DNA from: Turritopsis dohrnii
Taxonomy: Eukaryota; Cnidaria; Hydrozoa; Anthoathecata; Oceaniidae
NCBI GenBank assembly: GCA_027922465.2
Contig: BQMF02000195.1
Coordinates: 124,001-188,000, forward strand
DNA: 64,000 bases
Direction of reading: 5' to 3'
Within the stretch, counting starts at the first letter, position 1, and each line of letters opens with the position of its first letter. This document shows positions 25,370 through 36,958 of the stretch, piece after piece. Below the pieces are notes generated by a model. The model saw only the letters and a program-made list of their open reading frames with translations. It was not told the DNA's origin and did not search any database. The translations under genes and the position numbers were made by a program.

Positions 25370-25535
25370 TTTTTAGCAGCGAAAGCGAAAACACCCGTGG
25401 ACATCCTCCTACTACTACTCCTGCTCTCCGGCTGAAGTGGCAACTAGTCTGCGATTTAGAGTCATCGAGACTCCACTAATAACGCAAAGTATATTCTAAT
25501 GAAGGAATGCAGCCTTCGAATTTTCGAAGGTTTTA
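25370..25535 (+). repeat. (TAC/TCC)-bearing dispersed repeat, copy 2
   Basis: GCGAAAACACCCGTGGAC is followed by a TCC/TAC tract, CTCCGGCTGAAG, GATTTAGAGT, CATTCTAATGAA-like sequence, GGAATGCAGCC and TTCGAAGG, in the same order as copies 1 and 3. Confidence 0.7.
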
Positions 25536-27830
25536 AATATCAAGCATTTATAGGTACATTTTCTTTGATATTATATAACTCGATTAACGAAAGAACGGCA
25601 GCATAGTGTAAACCTTTATAAGTAAATACAAGCAAAATATTCTTTTCTTGTAACTATTTCTAACTATTTTCTTAAATTTGCAATCGAAAATAGGAAAGAA
25701 AAAAATTTTCATGTATGATTTCAAAGCTTATTTAATGCAGCTGTCTCGCCGATGACGTCTTACTCTCGAAATTGAAGTCGACATAACATTCTTATTTATA
25801 ACCGTTAATTATGAAACAAAACATTTGAAAAAGTAAAAATACTTTTCTCTAGCTAATTTCTGTATGTAGAATACAAATATCTGTATTAAAACTTCACTGG
25901 ACCATTCCTTTAATCAAATAAGTCTGCATAAAATTGGTACTTTTAGTTTAGAAAAAACTTTTGATATTTGAAATTTGATATAATGTTGTTTTTCTTGTTA
26001 TCTTCTTCTTACTTCTCATTGCCTCGTTTATTAGCTACCACATTGTATTAAGGCACAAGAGGCCCATAGGCCTTAAGGTCAGCGCAAAATATATGCTCAA
26101 AAATCAAAAGATTATAATCACTTACTTACAAAACGAAAGAATTGCTTTTTAAAACCTGGTACGCCCGTTTTTGGTTGGTAGGCATGCAAATCGAAAATGC
26201 AAGTCTATTCACCCAAAACAAAGATACATTAAACCGTTAGCACTATTGAATAGGTAAGGTAATGACAACTGGAGAAGCCTGACCACACATATAAGTTGTT
26301 TCCTCTAATTCAATATTTGGATGTATATCCCGTGCAGACCGTAAAGGCAATTTCCTAAGTGCCAAATAACAAGTGCCATGACATATCACATGCGCATTGT
26401 TTTCTAACGGAAGTACCAAAGTCAAATTCATATAAAAACATAAAAGTAAAGAGTATAATCATCGGTAAACGTTTTGAAAGAAAACCAGGTCGCTCGCGCG
26501 TTTCCAAAACGATCAATGAAACCTTAGTCGGGTAATATTTACAGAAATCAAATGGACAAGAACAACTACAGCAATTACAGATACTTTAATCGATTTTATT
26601 TCAGCTTCAATTTTTACTTTCCAGCTTAACGTTCTTACAAGCATGCGAGTTTGGCTAATCGCGCAGGTGAACTTTTCTTTCTGCCAATTTAAGTGAACAT
26701 CAATCATTAAGTTAAATGATGATCCAATACCAAGCAGCAGTTGCTAATTACTAAAAATAAAAGTGTAAAAAGTTCTAGGCCCATTTAACAAAATTCAGAC
26801 CTAACAAAAACTTGAAAACAGATAAATATTATTTTACTTAAGGGAAAAGCTGAATTTATTTATTTCAGGGTGGGTGGGGTGAATCACTTTTCAATTAACC
26901 AACCCTAAAAATGTAAAATCCAGTTCATGACAATTCATGGGAAAATTTTTCATTTTCTATGGTTAAAAAAAATCTGAACAAATTTGTATTAAATTTTGTA
27001 TAACTGATGGAGTATGCAGACAGACAGACAAAAAGCAAAGGTGCTACCAATATAGACTAGATATATAGATATAATATAGACTAGAGGCAAATCTCCTTAT
27101 AAAGAAAGTAGGCTTCGTCAGAGTAGAGTATTGACATGACTAGGAGACTTGCCATGAGTTGCAGCTGCCAGTTTTAAAAGTACTAGCCACTACTGTCAAT
27201 TTTCCTAATTCAGAACACAAATCAAATTCAACTGTCTATAAATGAAAAACCTACACTTGTCAATCAAACAATAGTTTCTGCTATAGTTTATGAGTATGAT
27301 ATATATTTATCATCAGAATCTTTTCGCATTCAGCAAAGATAGAAAGATTCACGGTACACCATCACTACACTGCCTGAATGAGTTGTTCAAATTTATTGCC
27401 TTTTATTCTGTTAACCGTCCTAACTTTGGACAGCCTTGCTAACTTTAGACACTGTAATAAACAGACCTGTCTGGTAAGCAAAATGCACATAACCAAGTCA
27501 CAACAAATACTAAAATAATAGTTGAAGCAGATAAAAGATGTTGAAACGCAATAAGTGTGAAGAATTACTGGTTACCTTAATAATGCAAAGAACTTTTTTA
27601 TGATTTTATTTTTTTACGAAAATTCCATATCCCCTAGCGTATTTTTGAAACAAATAACTTTGCCAGAGTTCAATCATCTTGCACGATAATGTGTCACAAA
27701 TACAAAATGGCACTTTATAGGATTCTAGTTTTGCTTGTTTTTCACAAAATATCACCTCCTTCCCAGGACTTTTACTGATTGAGGATTCACAGAAACAAAT
27801 GGAACGCACAAATGCTAGAGAAAGAGCATA
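25536..27830. other. Unassigned intergenic DNA
   Basis: AT-rich, no recognisable gene or element ends. Short minus-strand frames near 26243-26707 and 27606-27809 carry no family motif. Confidence 0.45.
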
Positions 27831-28321
27831 CCTTATTACACGAAATTAAACCACGTACCTAATTAAGACGGTCAAATTTCAGCTGCACATTAATTAAGCC
27901 GTAATGTACTTAAGTTGTGAAAAAATGTGTTTTAATTAAGACGCACCTAAAGAAAAATTAGTTGAAAAACAAAAATGGATAAATTCATTTTTTGCGATGA
28001 AAGGGTTCTCTTACTCATGAAAAATCACATGTATGGATCAAGTAAAGAATTTTCACCACACGTGATGGCTTTCGATGGCTTGGATGATACCAGCTGATCA
28101 AAATTCAGAAATGATTACCTTATTGCCAACTTTTGTATCAAAGAAACTAAAAATCTTTTTAACTATCTCAAAGTGGATAGGTTTCAATGTTGTCAGTCAT
28201 GGTTATGAATGTTAATCAGGCCACAATATTGTAGGCCGTGCTAAAAATTAAGCTGCATTTAATTAAGACTATTTCTATGCTATGCGGCTTAATTTAGTAT
28301 GTGGTTTAATTTCGTGTAAGG
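27831..28321. mobile_element. 491-bp TIR element with TA target duplication
   Basis: The left end CCTTATTACACGAAATTAAA and right end, in inverse CCTTACACGAAATTAAACCA, are flanked by TA on both sides (27829-27830, 28322-28323). Internal repeats of TTAATTAAG(AC/CC) occur near both ends. No ORF. Confidence 0.75.
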
Positions 28322-28323
28322 TA

Positions 28324-29146
28324 TTTGTTGATCTGCGGAAAATTGAAAAGTGACAAGGGACCTCCTTAAGAGTCTTCTAAAAATCCAAACAGACACTATA
28401 ACTTTCAGATAATACGGGGAAAGATGAAGTAAAAAAATGTGAGCAGGATGTGGAAAGCAATGTCATGCACATCAAGTCTGTGTGAATGCCATGGATCTGA
28501 TGTAGCCTTAATAAATCACGTACGTAATGACATTGCAAAGCTCAGAGAAGTTTTGGATTTAGTTTAATTGACAGTGCAGTATTGATTATTATTGGTGTGG
28601 TTTGTATATATATTGATTGCAGATATGTTTTTTTGTGTCCAAAGTTAGGAATGATATCCGAAGTTAGGGCGATCAACGGTATACATATATATAGTCAGTT
28701 TCAAGTATTTAGGCACAGGCATCTGCAAGTATAAATATAAAAAATTCCAGCTTTATACAAAATTTTTCACAGTATGCAGATTGTGATACTATATTATCTC
28801 TCAAATGAGCTTCTACAAGTTCTAGTATAGAACTCCCTGCACGAGAGGATTATTTCCATCATCTCAAATCCTTTTTTCTTGTTCATCAAAATTTCACTAT
28901 AAAACCGCAAAATGGAAGTGCTACCACAAAAATAGAATTAGGATAGAATGATTCAGAATAATTCTCAGCACACCTAGTCTTCCCTAAAGGTATGTGAGCT
29001 ACAAGAAAACAATTTCAATCATTGACATATAAATAATTTATGCAACTTGCCTGACTCTTTCTTCTTTCTCTCCTATCCAATTGGGGATCATAGTTGTAAA
29101 CGTCTTAATTCAATATGCTTCAATGTAATTGTAATGTAAACAAGAT
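28324..29146. other. Unassigned intergenic DNA
   Basis: No gene or repeat that I can support. Confidence 0.45.
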
Positions 29147-29690
29147 TCGCAAAAATGCGACTATATATTTCCCCACAGTTGCGAAACTTTTGCCAATTAT
29201 TGCGTGTACATTGATAACCATAAGAAAAATATGCATCATTAAATAACTACAATGGTATAACTACCATCAATGTCATACTCAGATAAAGATGTTGTCCTTA
29301 CTAATCAGGGTAGAATTGAATTTAATACCACAAAAGAACTTATTTAGAACTTCTTAAGAAATGAAGATGTTCATGGTCAAATGATAATGTTTCTCTTATA
29401 AATTTTGCTGAGTAATACTTTCCCTTAAACAACCGCACCAATGTGTAAGGTAATTTTAGCATAAAAAAACATATGATCTTTATTGTTGCAGAAGCTTGAC
29501 ATCCTTTATACCATAAAATCACGACAAAACAATGTAATTCAACAGAAGACACTTGCACTTGCTTTTTGTAACATTATACATTACAACATTATACAATCAA
29601 ATTTGTATACAGATTTAAAAAAGAAGGAAAGAAAATTGTCAAACCTAATTTTAATACTAAAGTATATATTAAAAATACTTTGAGGTAGAC
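29147..29690 (+). repeat. Arm 1 of a 0.54-kb inverted duplication (partner 46380-46922)
   Basis: From GATTCGCAAAAATGCGACTA to AATACTTTGAGGTAGA the sequence reappears inverted at 46380-46922 with scattered differences. There is no coding capacity, and its termini are not inverted repeats, so it may be a fragment of a larger dispersed repeat. Confidence 0.85.
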
Positions 29691-30320
29691 ATAAAGCAAA
29701 CAAGAGCCAGATGGCGCAAAACGGTAGCAGCAAAAGTACTTGCCACAAGAATACTTTTAAATTTGAAATTTTACTTAAAGTTCTTAAACGTTCTGTAAAC
29801 GTTATTTCTTGAGATATCTTACTGGTGGAAAACAGGCATAAACGATATTATAATGTTTAAAATTACTAACTCGTGTAAATAGGGTCTAATCGCAACACAC
29901 CAGCAATTTAATTTATTAGAAGACAAAAGAATTATACATGCATGAGCTGTTTATAACGTACGTTTTTTTTATAAGAGCTTATGTAGAAAAAAAAAACGCG
30001 TTTCTTCGAAAAAAAAATGTATGTTTTGAATTATAATTTTTTGAAACCGAAAATGAATTCAAACAGATAACTGCCTTTTTTTAACTCGATTTTTGAAAAC
30101 CTTGATGTTCAAAGACAGAACAGATAGCTAACAAACGTAGAAAGTAATAAGAAAGTCTTATCTGTGCTTTACTGACACGAAAAACATATCTATTTTCAAG
30201 TGCCAAAGTTCATTGATTCAGTACCATAAAAGTAACTAAAAGTCCCAGTTTTATTTAGACCTATTTGATTAATATTCATTCCTTCATCAATTAAGTGATA
30301 AAATATCAAAGAAAACGTAT
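29691..30320. other. Unassigned intergenic DNA
   Basis: No gene seen; low-complexity A/T runs around 29980-30020. Confidence 0.45.
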
Positions 30321-30503
30321 TTTAAAAATTCAAAAGGCTGCGTTCGTTCATTAGAATGTATATTGAGTTTTTAGTGGGGACTCGCATACTCTAAATCGTT
30401 TCGGCCGGAGTAGTAGTAGGAGTAGTAGTAGGAGTAGTAGTAGTAGTAGTAGGAGTCCAAGGGTGTTTTAATACGGTATTCGCTTACGCTGCTACCGTAA
30501 TAA
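30321..30503 (-). repeat. (TAC/TCC)-bearing dispersed repeat, copy 3 (inverted)
   Basis: Read on the minus strand it starts TTACGGTAGCAGCGTAAGCG and continues AATACCGTATTAAAACACCC, TTGGACTCC, an extended TAC/TCC tract (30409-30453) and CCGGCCGAAACG, followed by the same tail as the other copies. Confidence 0.8.
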
Positions 30504-30660
30504 AAGGATTCATTACATCATACCTGTAAGCTCTAAAAAATAAATAAATATAAAACGCCCTGCTTTTAAACGCTGCAATAAACAACAAGCGTTCAATCCA
30601 TTTATTTGAGTTCTGAATTCATCAAAAAGTCATTTTCCAATTAAAACCTACTAAAATTAA

Positions 30661-30933
30661 TTAGGCTTTCAGAATTGAATGAAAAATTTCTGTAACAAAC
30701 AATTCAATTTTTTTCTTGGGTAATTCTCTCAAATCATTTATATCTAATTCTGGAGCATCAAAGCCTTTTGTATTGCCAATAAGATCCCCAATTAATTCTG
30801 ACCGCCTTACATTTAACGATAACTCTTGCTGACCAAATTGATGAAGTGTTGGAATTTCACTGCAACCATCACGCATTCGATGCCTTGCAAAGTGCTCCTC
30901 CAGAAGGTTCTGCGAGACTTTTTCTGACAGCAA
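30661..30933 (-). pseudogene. C-terminal fragment of a P/THAP-like transposase
   Basis: The 90-codon frame reads LSEKVSQNLLEEHFARHR...IPTLHQFG, resembling the conserved SQ-x2-LE-x2-F-x3-R-x2-G-x4-PT-x2-QF signature in the C-terminal part of P-element/THAP9-like and related transposases. Nothing upstream continues it and no TIRs were found. Family assignment rests on this single motif. Confidence 0.5.
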
Positions 30934-31885
30934 AAAATTATATATGCATTATATACATTATATATACATTATATATATTTCAGACATAAGTAGGAGACAA
31001 AACTTTTTGTTAGTACTACCATTCATACATAATACAGATATACATACAAATGCACATGCGTCATGTGTTAAAATTTTTCATGAGTTCAAAATTGCTTTCT
31101 TCACTGGAGGCGTGAAACACAACCACACATTGAAGCACTTTTATCATATTTCTTATGGAGAAGATGAATAATAAATTTTACATCATGCAAACAACAACAT
31201 AACACAAAACCATATACCAAGGCATATATACAAAGATAACTAACATCCCACTATATAATACATAACAAATGCATATGCATATAATGTCATGTGTAAAAAC
31301 TTTTTACAGGTTCACGAACACTGGAGCTGAACCGAATAAGTTTCGTAAATTATTTTTTACCCTAGTGACATGAAACACAGACAAACATTGAAACTTTTAA
31401 AATGCCATATATTGGACGGAAATCATGTTTTTAATAGAGATTTAATGTATAAACGAATAACGATATAACACAGATTTCTATACCCAGGCATAAGCAAACA
31501 TTGAACAGATAGCAGTAAAAAATGAATTGAAACAAATTGATTCCTTCTAACTTTTGTGCCAAATCTATGTTGGACAGAATTTTCGAAATGAGTAATCTCT
31601 TTTTCACTAACCATCATCATCCATCATGATTTTAAACCATGAGGTTCATTTTTTATTTGTTACTAAACTTTATATTGTGTCTAAAATAAAAAAAGATTTC
31701 AAATGTATAATGATACAAATGATACTATATGTAGCTAGGTAAACAAATAAAAAAATCCTTTCTTGTCACAGGATTCAAACCATGACATGATATGGTGCAA
31801 GAAAACTAAAAAATCATCACAGACAAGTCTGAAAGTAATGTCCTAATGTACCTAGCAAACAATAGATTCACAAAACGCGGGTAAA
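30934..31885. other. Unassigned intergenic DNA
   Basis: TA-rich repeats at 30940-30980, then AT-rich sequence with no gene. GGTTTGAATCCTG on the minus strand near 31772-31784 resembles a B box, but no tRNA fold is evident. Confidence 0.45.
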
Positions 31886-32143
31886 ACTAGCAGCCATTTT
31901 TTATAAACACGAAAACTGTTGAAAAACACCAAAACTAAAAGTATGATTCCTTAGGAGTTCCTAAAGCTTCAGACTTGAAACTTTCAGAAGAGATAGATAA
32001 ACTATCTCTCTGTTTTGTGTAGCTTAGGCATTTTTGAGGCGCAAATATTAACTTCATAACATGCAGAGACGCTGTGCCATAACTTTCTTCTATTTTCACT
32101 TGTAACATCTTCTAGCAAACTCACAGACATTTTAAAACGATTA
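31886..32143 (-). mobile_element. MITE-A copy 1, left half, split by the DIRS element
   Basis: ACTAGCAGCC... through CACAGACATTTTAAAACGATTA is the inverse of the middle of the complete copy at 55574-56221. The missing outer 150 bp has been lost. The other half resumes at 42168, exactly where this half stops relative to the intact copy. Confidence 0.85.
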
Positions 32144-32306
32144 ATTTTATTTCATATAAAATTTCCATACGATTTAATATTGGATAATCGAGCCCATTCT
32201 CCTTCATAATGGTACCCCGAGCTTCGCAATTTCTCTTTTTCGAGTATTCCCGCAACTGTTCGCATGTTTTACTTATTTTCGAAAATCCAAATCAATCTAT
32301 TTCATC

Positions 32307-32921
32307 ATGGATGATCAAAACATAATTAATTGTAATGTGATTGCACAACAGGGTGATATGAACCGTAGTGTTGTGAGTGAAACTAACTCGGCCGTTGAGC
32401 CCTTGAGTAGTGAAGTGCCTGTCGTCGAAAAACAGGAGAGCCTCGAGGTCGTTGAACCATCCTTCAAGAGGCAGCGTTTCGAGCCATTGGCAGAAGAGAA
32501 ACATAATGCTTATGAACTACCAGCAGAATTAGCTGACTATACAAATAAATATATGGACAGGTTTGTCCAAGACAAGGACATTCGAGACAGTATAATGACT
32601 GAAAATCCTGTTCCTTCAAACATTCGTCAGCCTAAGGAGATGGACGAATTCTTTCGTGAGCTATTAGAGGAAAATCGATGTAGAGTAGAATTAACTCTAC
32701 AAGACGGATTAGAAAAAATCCAACACAAACTTGTGAATGTTTATGATCCCTTGAGTAGGACATGGTATGCTGTGGAAGCAACCTTAGGCATGCCAGCAGA
32801 ATGTCGACCAGAACGTTCCTTGCAAGAGATGTCACAAACTGTTGAACAGACGGTCATGTTAGTGGGTCAAGCATTTAATGCTATTACATACCACAGGCGT
32901 TTAAATGCAATGTCTGCCTAA
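32307..32921 (+). CDS. DIRS gag-like ORF
   Basis: The 204-codon ORF, MDDQNIINCNVI to YHRRLNAMSA, lies between the left terminal repeat and pol. A TAA stop is followed directly, in the same frame, by ATGCCGGATAAAAAG; the next frame looks like a continuation of Gag (SMLKD...LFGEKFQQHV). The stop may be a lesion or a readthrough/restart point. No zinc knuckle is visible. Its putative role is a nucleic-acid-binding structural protein. Confidence 0.65.
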   Translation: MDDQNIINCNVIAQQGDMNRSVVSETNSAVEPLSSEVPVVEKQESLEVVEPSFKRQRFEPLAEEKHNAYELPAELADYTNKYMDRFVQDKDIRDSIMTENPVPSNIRQPKEMDEFFRELLEENRCRVELTLQDGLEKIQHKLVNVYDPLSRTWYAVEATLGMPAECRPERSLQEMSQTVEQTVMLVGQAFNAITYHRRLNAMSA

Positions 32922-33265
32922 ATGCCGGATAAAAAGAAGGTGAAATCCATGCTGAAAGACCACAGTCAAGTTCTTGAAGATTCTGGTTCACAACTGTTTG
33001 GTGAAAAATTTCAACAACATGTCAACAGGCATGCCAGCAGAATGTCGACCAGAACGTTCCTTGCAAGAGATGTCACAAACTGTTGAACAGACGGTCATGT
33101 TAGTGGGTCAAGCATTTAATGCTATTACATACCACAGGCGTTTAAATGCAATGTCTGCCTAAATGCCGGATAAAAAGAAGGTGAAATCCATGCTGAAAGA
33201 CCACAGTCAAGTTCTTGAAGATTCTGGTTCACAACTGTTTGGTGAAAAATTTCAACAACATGTCA
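32787..33265 (+). repeat. 241-bp tandem duplication inside the DIRS gag/pol junction
   Basis: GGCATGCCAGCAGAATGTCG at 32787 recurs at 33028; the unit runs through TTTCAACAACATGTCA. Both units carry the same TAAATG junction and are nearly identical, so the duplication is recent and arose after, or independently of, the stop. Confidence 0.95.
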
Positions 33266-35643
33266 TAGACAAAGCTAAGGTGAAAGAGAAGTCAAAGGAA
33301 TTGCTTCCTTCACACAACAACAAGCGCAAGTTCCAGTCAACTTTCTCTGGTTTCAACCAACAACGTAGCAAGCCCTTTCTACCAAGCCCCTCATTTCAAG
33401 GGAAGAGAAATGGGGGGCAATCAATTTTTTCGCGTAATGACTTCAGGAAGAATCCAAAGTCCAGCTTCCCACGGATCAGTGGTAAGTGTCAGAAAACACA
33501 TGGAAACCTTTGTCAACATGGCTCCATTGAGAGTGAGAAACAAGATTTATCCAGAGATACTTCCAGAGAAAAATCTTCAGCATGTTCATCCATTAGTGAA
33601 AAACCTTTTCAGAAAACCAATAAGCAACTATCCACTGGCAGGAAGGTTAAAACATTCCAAAAAAATTGGGAAAAGTTGACAAGAGACCCAGAAATATTAG
33701 GGGTTGTTTCTGGTTACCAAATTCCTTTTCTGTCAGAACCATGTCAAAACACTTCCCCTCATCAAGCACAAATGAAGCAGGAAGAAGTTTCTCTTGTGTT
33801 GGAGGAAATAGAAGCCATGATGACAAAGGGAGCCATTCAAAAAGTTTCTCACAGGAGGGGCCAATTTGTAAGCAATATTTTCCTGGTAGGGAAAAAGGAT
33901 GGGGGGAACCGACCAGTAATCAATCTAAGGAATCTCAACTCATTCATACCTTACCAACACTTCAAAATGGAAGGCCTACATTTGGTGAAGGAAATGTTGC
34001 AGGAGAGGGACATTCTGTGCAAAATAGATCTAACAGATGCATATATTTGTGTTCCTCTGCACCCGAAGTCTCAAAAGTATGTCAGGTTTCAGTGGCAGGG
34101 AAACCTGTACGAGTTTCTATGCCTATGCTTTGGTCTTGGTCCAGCTCCACGAATCTTCACAAAGTTACTGAAAGTACCGATTTCTATATTGAGACGAATA
34201 AACATTCGTGTGATCATTTACTTAGACGACATGTTGCTAATGAGCCAAACAAGGGAACACTTGTTCATGGCCCGCGACACTCTAATTTTCTTACTTCAAC
34301 AGTTGGGATTTGTGATAAATCTAAAAAAGTCAGTGATAGAGCCAGTCCAAAAAATATGTTTTTTAGGCATGGAAATAGACTCGGTAAAGATGATCATAAA
34401 ATTACCTCAAGAGAAGGTGCAAAAAATGCAGGAAAAATGCCAATATGTTCTGACTCATCCCTCCATGACTGTATGGGAGTTGAGCAGTTTAGTGGGCAAG
34501 TTATCCTCAACTTTACAGGCAGTAGTTCCAGCAAATCTCCAGATACGTTTCCTTTAACAAACTTTAATAGAGGCTTTGAAAACGGGAAAGAGTTATCAAT
34601 CAACTTTAACTCAAAGGGCTCTTCAGGAGATTAAATGGTGGTTGAACAATATAATCTTGAACAAGGGCAAGTCTCTTTTGAAACCACAGAGTCAGGTTAT
34701 ACTTCAAACAGATGCCTCCAAAAAGGGATGGGGGGCGTATTGCCAAGGGAAGCGTATAGGAGGACAATGGTCACAGGAGGAAAGACTCTTACACATCAAC
34801 ATTCTAGAACTAAAGGCAGCTTACTTAGCTACTCTGACCTTCAGGAAAATGATGAAGTTTCAGCATATACATTACCAACTAGACAATATGACAGCCCTAT
34901 CTTACATAGTGAAAATGGGGGGAACCAAAAACAAGGATCTTATTCAGATATCAAAAGACCTGTGGGACTTTTTGATAGCTCAAGAGATCACAATTACTGC
35001 CGAGCATCTCCCAGAGGAATTGAATGTGAAGGCAGACTGGATGTCCAGAAATTTTCACGATTCCAGCGAATGGAAACTGGCCCCCACAGTCTTTCTGAAG
35101 GTTTGCCAGTTATGGGGATTGCCAGATGTGGACCTGTTTGCATCACGACTCTTCCATCAGTTACCAGCCTACATGTCATGGAAGCCCGATCCGGGTTGCT
35201 ACGCAGTAGATGCGTTGCAACAGGAGTGGAAAAACTTTTATCCGTATGCATTCCCTCCCTTTGCCCTGATAGGAAGAGTTTTGATGAAGGCCAAACGGGA
35301 AAAAGTGTGCATGATATTAATCATACCTGCCTGGCAAACACAACCTTGGTATGGTCCTCTTTTGGACATGGCAGTTGCAAATCCAATGCTTCTTCCTCAA
35401 CACTTGAATCTCCTGGAAGGACCCCAGGGAAACCATCACCCCTTACTTCTAAATCAATCACTAAAGCTAGTGGCATGGAAAATTTCAGGCAAGTTTTGGC
35501 AAGTGAAGGCATATCAAAAAGGGCTACAGAACTTATCTCAAATGCTAGAACAAGAGGCACAAATTCTAATTACGAATCGTCCTGGGGAAAGTGGGTTGGC
35601 TGGTGTCACAAACGGAAAGCTGATCCCTTTCGATGTCCTATAA
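33163..35643 (+). pseudogene. DIRS pol: RT, RNase H and methylase-like region, one in-frame stop
   Basis: Frame 33163-35643 is broken only by TAA at 34555-34557. RT motifs are IDLTDAYICVPLHP (about 34027), FGLGPAPR and catalytic YLDDM (about 34222). RNase H shows LQTDASKKGWGAY (about 34700), ILELKAAYLA and LDNMTAL. The following region (VDLFASRL, SWKPDPGCYAVDA, YAFPPFALI; 35110-35350) corresponds to the part of DIRS elements usually described as a Dam-like methylase. Its end overlaps the recombinase ORF in another frame, which is normal for DIRS. Confidence 0.85.
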
Positions 35644-36641
35644 ATTTAGTACTAGATTATCTTGCTGGTCTTTTTGATCAGGGTTTTGAATATAGTTCAA
35701 TAAATAGCCACAGATCTGCAATATCAGCCTATCACATTCCCATTGAAGGTTTTCCGGTGGGACAGCATCCACGAGTTTGTGCTCTTACATCAGGTGTGAT
35801 GAACAAACGTCCTCCCAAACCGAAATTTGTTTTTGTCTGGGATGTACAACAAGTTTTGGATTACTTAGATACTTTTCCAGAGATCAAGTTGCTATCTGAT
35901 AGGATGCTTGTTCTCAAGGTGACAATGTTGTTAGCATTATGTTCTGCTTCCAGAGGATCAGAAATGAAACTTTTTGACACACGCTATATGGTTAGAACCA
36001 GGGTTTCATACAAATTTAAATTTGCGGAAGTGACAAAAACTAGGAAAAAAGGCTCACGTCCTCCGGAAGTGGAATATCATGAATTTCCAGAGAACAAGAA
36101 TCTCTGTGTTGTGACTTTATTAGATAATTATTTAGAGAGGTCCAAACCATGGAGGGGTGATTCTAAATTCCAGTTACTACTTAGTCCCCTAAAACCACAT
36201 AATGAAGTAGTTTGTTCCACTATAGCAGGATGGGTTAAAGCTGTGCTGAAGGGTGCCGGTGTAGACATCAAATTATTTACTGCCCACTCATGCAGATCGG
36301 CGTCTTCTTCCAAAGCAAGTGCTATGGGTTTGTCGTTGGAAGGAATACTAGATAGAGGAGATTGGTCTAGAAAATCTTCAACGTGGCAGAAACACTACTG
36401 TCGACCTATTGTAAATAAAGCTCAGGTTTACCAGGACATGATATTTAAGAAGCGATATTTCCGCTGTTTCACAGATAAGGCGGAAATGCAGTTTCTTCTT
36501 TCACAGTTCTGGACGATATCTAGTTTGCTATATATGTTAGCGCATGCGCTTAGCATGCATATAAAAGGGAAGAACGATGTAGTATCGTTCTCGGTTTTGT
36601 CATATCGTATGCGGCAAGTGTTCTGTAAAGAAGTATTATGA
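35475..36641 (+). CDS. DIRS tyrosine recombinase, C-terminus altered by the Ngaro insertion
   Basis: The ORF is open through the whole recombinase. N-terminal core-binding part: WGKWVGWCHKRKADPF, RSAISAYH. Catalytic part: LLALCSASRGSEM (first Arg), FTAHSCRSASSSKA (H-x2-R), LDRGDWSRKSSTWQKHYCRP (third box and candidate Tyr). The enzyme integrates the circular DNA intermediate. The native frame would end DMIFKK-stop, but Ngaro entered within the final AAA codon (36452), so the frame now runs about 63 codons into Ngaro DNA to 36641. Confidence 0.85.
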   Translation: MENFRQVLASEGISKRATELISNARTRGTNSNYESSWGKWVGWCHKRKADPFRCPINLVLDYLAGLFDQGFEYSSINSHRSAISAYHIPIEGFPVGQHPRVCALTSGVMNKRPPKPKFVFVWDVQQVLDYLDTFPEIKLLSDRMLVLKVTMLLALCSASRGSEMKLFDTRYMVRTRVSYKFKFAEVTKTRKKGSRPPEVEYHEFPENKNLCVVTLLDNYLERSKPWRGDSKFQLLLSPLKPHNEVVCSTIAGWVKAVLKGAGVDIKLFTAHSCRSASSSKASAMGLSLEGILDRGDWSRKSSTWQKHYCRPIVNKAQVYQDMIFKKRYFRCFTDKAEMQFLLSQFWTISSLLYMLAHALSMHIKGKNDVVSFSVLSYRMRQVFCKEVL

Positions 36642-36958
36642 CAGAAAACAATCTCACAACTGAAAGACCTAGCGAGGAAACGAGTTTGACCGATAAACAA
36701 CTAATGTTTCAACCAAACGAAGAATTCCATGCAAAGAAGTTGGATCGAGTGAAGATCAAATATAAAGGTAACAAACACCGATTTGAATTTTGTCGAAGTG
36801 TTCTCGATAATATCGATAAAGCTATTGAGGTGACGGATGTGGATGTGAACTCAGCGAAAGAGTCTCTGAACAAAGGTAAGAAGCTCATTCTTGAACGTCT
36901 GAAACTGATAAGACTCGTCGATATGGGATACAAGCTATTTTTTAAGATATGTCCTTAA
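36638..36958 (+). pseudogene. Ngaro ORF1-like fragment
   Basis: The 106-codon frame MTENNLTTERPSEET... ends KLFFKICP and is charged, with ESLNKGKKLILERLKLIRLVD. Its position before the RT suggests the N-terminal Gag-like ORF of Ngaro. No known domain is visible; it is probably truncated. Confidence 0.45.

Noticed and set aside
31765..31800. GGTTTGAATCCTG on the minus strand as a tRNA-like arm
   Set aside because: No paired acceptor or anticodon stems around it.
33410..34634. Plus-strand frame of 322 codons overlapping DIRS pol
   Set aside because: Composition is that of an alternate frame of the RT gene; no domain is recognisable.
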